Assembly (NCBI GenBank): GCA_026724425.1
Contig: JAIUCV010000089.1
Coordinates: 2,542,001-2,606,000 of the forward strand
Length of the DNA: 64,000 nucleotides
Direction of reading: 5' to 3'
From: Erythrophleum ivorense
Taxonomy: Eukaryota > Streptophyta > Magnoliopsida > Fabales > Fabaceae
Shown here one piece after another: positions 61,982-64,000 of the stretch. How positions within the stretch are numbered: the first letter of the stretch is position 1; each line of letters opens with the position of its first letter. The translations under genes and the position numbers were made by a program. The notes beneath the pieces are model-generated. The model worked only from the letters and a program-made list of their open reading frames with translations. It did not search any database and was not told the DNA's origin.

Positions 61982-63474
61982 AAAAATATTAAATTGATAA
62001 TAGTTTGTCAGGTCTCGAACCAAAAAAAAGGCGTGGGTGTTGCATTTTGAATGGCGTTTCAATTTGTTTTCAATTGTTTTTCGTCATCTTGAAATAACGT
62101 AAAAAAATTATGAACAAATAAAAGTATATATATAATATGTGTCGTTCAACGCGCGCGCACACACATATATTAATCATTTAATGAGTAAAACGTGGAAAGC
62201 TGCAGTGTAAAACAATTTACATGTGAATGGAATGGTGCAATCATGTAAATATTCTTGTTGACTAAGTATCGCTTCTTATACTTCTTAAAAAGGTAAAATC
62301 CCAACATAATGTAAATAATCAAACCATCTGAAAATAAATGACTTTAAAACTTCATATAAGTTTTCTTCAAATCCAAAAGCTCGATTGAGTTAATTGCAAG
62401 GTCGAGAAAATAGAAATGTAAGCAAAGTTAAGATCCGCATCTTCTGAAATGAGAATTTGAACAGTCTCTCTAAAATAAGTAACAAAGAAAGCAAAGTTTT
62501 ATAAATTACAAAAAATATATATATGTTAAAAAAAAAAAGTGACACACTTCACCACTTCAGAATCCAAAAAACTTCAGAAAATCCATTTCGACAAAGTTAT
62601 GGCATGCATGAATTTTTTTTTAATATCTAAAATTTATTATATTTTTGTAATTATTCTCCTATTATTTTTATTATTTTTTAAATTTGAGGCATACAAATTA
62701 TTTTGTATACTCAAAATTATTTATTTAATTTTATTTTTTATTTCATTTTGTATACTAAATAAATCCAAATCAAAAAACCTATGCATCTAGAGGTTACTAG
62801 TATTCACCACCAAATTCACTGAATATATTTATGTCTGCGGTAAAAGGGGCAATGTCCCAACATTCTCTCAATTTCTAGAAAGCCTCTGCCTTTGCATTAT
62901 GTTTTATGGGGGATGATTATTCCCGTCTTCTGTTTGCAATGAATTGTCTGTGAAATACCCATTTTCATAGTGAAAATTCCAATATTTCTGAGTGTCCAAA
63001 TAGAAACCATATATAGATTTAATGAATTTAAACAACTACATGGTCACATTATCATAAGAAATCCAATCAAGACACAAGGATAAGGAGAGAATTTAGAGGA
63101 AACAAAACATAAATATATCTTGGAGGTCCAAAAAGGCTCACCCTGATAACTTTTGGAGTGATAACTATATATTTCACTTCTAGATGTCAAGAAAAATCTG
63201 ACATACCAACGCTAAATAATTTGATTCAATCAAATGTTCTTCAATTAGATGCACAAGAGTGTGTGTATAAATGTCATTTTAACACAACACGCACAAAACA
63301 CATTCAAGTGTTATGTATAATATTTTATAAGCTGTTCATTGTATAAATCTTTGATGGTATCATATTTTGTTGCATCAATGTGTATTATATAAAATGATAT
63401 GATAATATGTATTTGTTGATAGGATGAAAGTAATATTTTCTGTATATAAATGATATTATATTCATGACATAACA

Positions 63475-63690
63475 TAATAATAATCATAATAATCATAATA
63501 ATAATAACAGTAATTGTAATAATAATAGTGATAGAGACAACAATAATAACATAAAAGTAATAATTACAACAACAATAATAATAATATAATGATATGGCCG
63601 CAAAATAGTAGTAACAATTTAACAATAGAAATGATGACAATAATAGTAATAATAATAAAAATTATAATAATAATGATAATAATTAGAAAT
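63475..63690. repeat. imperfect AAT/AATAAC trinucleotide repeat region
   Basis: Over 200 bp consists mainly of AATAAT, AATCATAAT and AACAAT units with interruptions. Confidence 0.85.
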
Positions 63691-64000
63691 AGAATTAAAA
63701 AAGATAGAAAATAACTCTAACCTTTTAGAGTTTTTATTTTATTTTTCTTATATTATAAAGATTTTTTAATATAGACTCTTAAAAAGTAATAAAATTTAGA
63801 TATGGCCCAGTTATAATAAAGCATGTAGATAGGTTTTTTCTTACTTGTGTGTCCCAATAGAAAAAAAAAAAACATAAGAATGATCCACCCAACTACAAAA
63901 ATTTGTTTCTCCAAATATGTCACGAGAATAACAAAATTAATAAAGATGTACAATGTGTTACTTTTTGTTCCTATTTATTAATTTTTTTAACTTGAAAGGA

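Larger units (their letters stand above)
60535..64000. other. DAD1 upstream region and AT-rich intergenic DNA
   Basis: Contains a dispersed MITE relative at 60850-61045, a repeat at about 61560-61981 related to 30629-30976, a GCGCGCACACAC run near 62150, and AAT-type repeats. No gene recognised. Confidence 0.4.

Noticed and set aside
63311..63640. 109-codon minus-strand ORF
   Set aside because: Translation of AAT-type trinucleotide repeats into Ile/Tyr/Val-rich sequence; no coding evidence.

Overview
The window looks like nuclear DNA of a eudicot plant. It is strongly AT-rich, its genes are interrupted by GT-AG introns, its proteins are plant-specific (a chloroplast acyltransferase, a xyloglucan endotransglucosylase, a group G bZIP factor), and the space between genes is filled with MITEs, LINEs and microsatellites. 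I cannot place it more precisely.

Five genes could be resolved to exon level. In order they are: the 5' part of a bZIP68-type G-box-binding factor (minus, 751-4260, running off the left edge before the bZIP domain); an XTH30-type xyloglucan endotransglucosylase/hydrolase (plus, 14991-17997, 4 exons, 348 aa); an ABHD17-like alpha/beta hydrolase with a long Cys-rich tail (minus, 21501-26826, 5 exons, 398 aa); plastid glycerol-3-phosphate acyltransferase ATS1 (minus, 36780-47234, 12 exons, 474 aa); and DAD1, a subunit of the oligosaccharyltransferase complex (minus, 58017-60534, 5 exons, one base short in exon 1). A sixth locus at 8891-10630 encodes a repetitive glycine-rich protein whose reading frame is broken in several places. 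From memory, the same gene order (bZIP68, XTH30, alpha/beta hydrolase, ATS1, DAD1) occurs on Arabidopsis chromosome 1 around At1g32150-At1g32210, so this appears to be a conserved syntenic block expanded by repeats.

Layout. 1-5.1 kb: bZIP68, with a Mutator-like element in one intron. 5.1-8.7 and 11.5-14.1 kb: two diverged copies of one intergenic block, flanking the glycine-rich gene and each carrying its own later insertions. 15-18 kb: XTH30. 18.2-20.8 kb: an RTE-type LINE fragment inserted in a TA microsatellite, plus two MITE-like elements. 21.5-26.8 kb: the hydrolase, whose first intron holds a small LTR retroelement that seems to carry a fragment resembling a double-stranded-RNA-binding domain. 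27-36.7 kb: AT-rich intergenic DNA with several MITEs and no gene I can support. 36.8-47.2 kb: ATS1, with two tandem duplications and a LINE fragment in its introns. 48.5-54.4 kb: a nearly complete but decayed L1-type LINE with an RNase H domain. 54.46-56.05 kb: a long inverted repeat with arms of nearly 600 bp. 58-60.5 kb: DAD1. 60.5-64 kb: AT-rich intergenic DNA.

The genes do not form a pathway. Two act in cell-wall and secretory-pathway functions (XTH30, DAD1), one in chloroplast glycerolipid synthesis (ATS1), one in transcription (bZIP68), and one probably in protein depalmitoylation (ABHD17-like). No bacterial system, CRISPR array, rRNA or tRNA gene was recognised. The most unusual signals are the retroelement with the possible captured dsRNA-binding domain, the long inverted repeat, the duplicated intergenic block, and the frame breaks in DAD1 and the glycine-rich gene.
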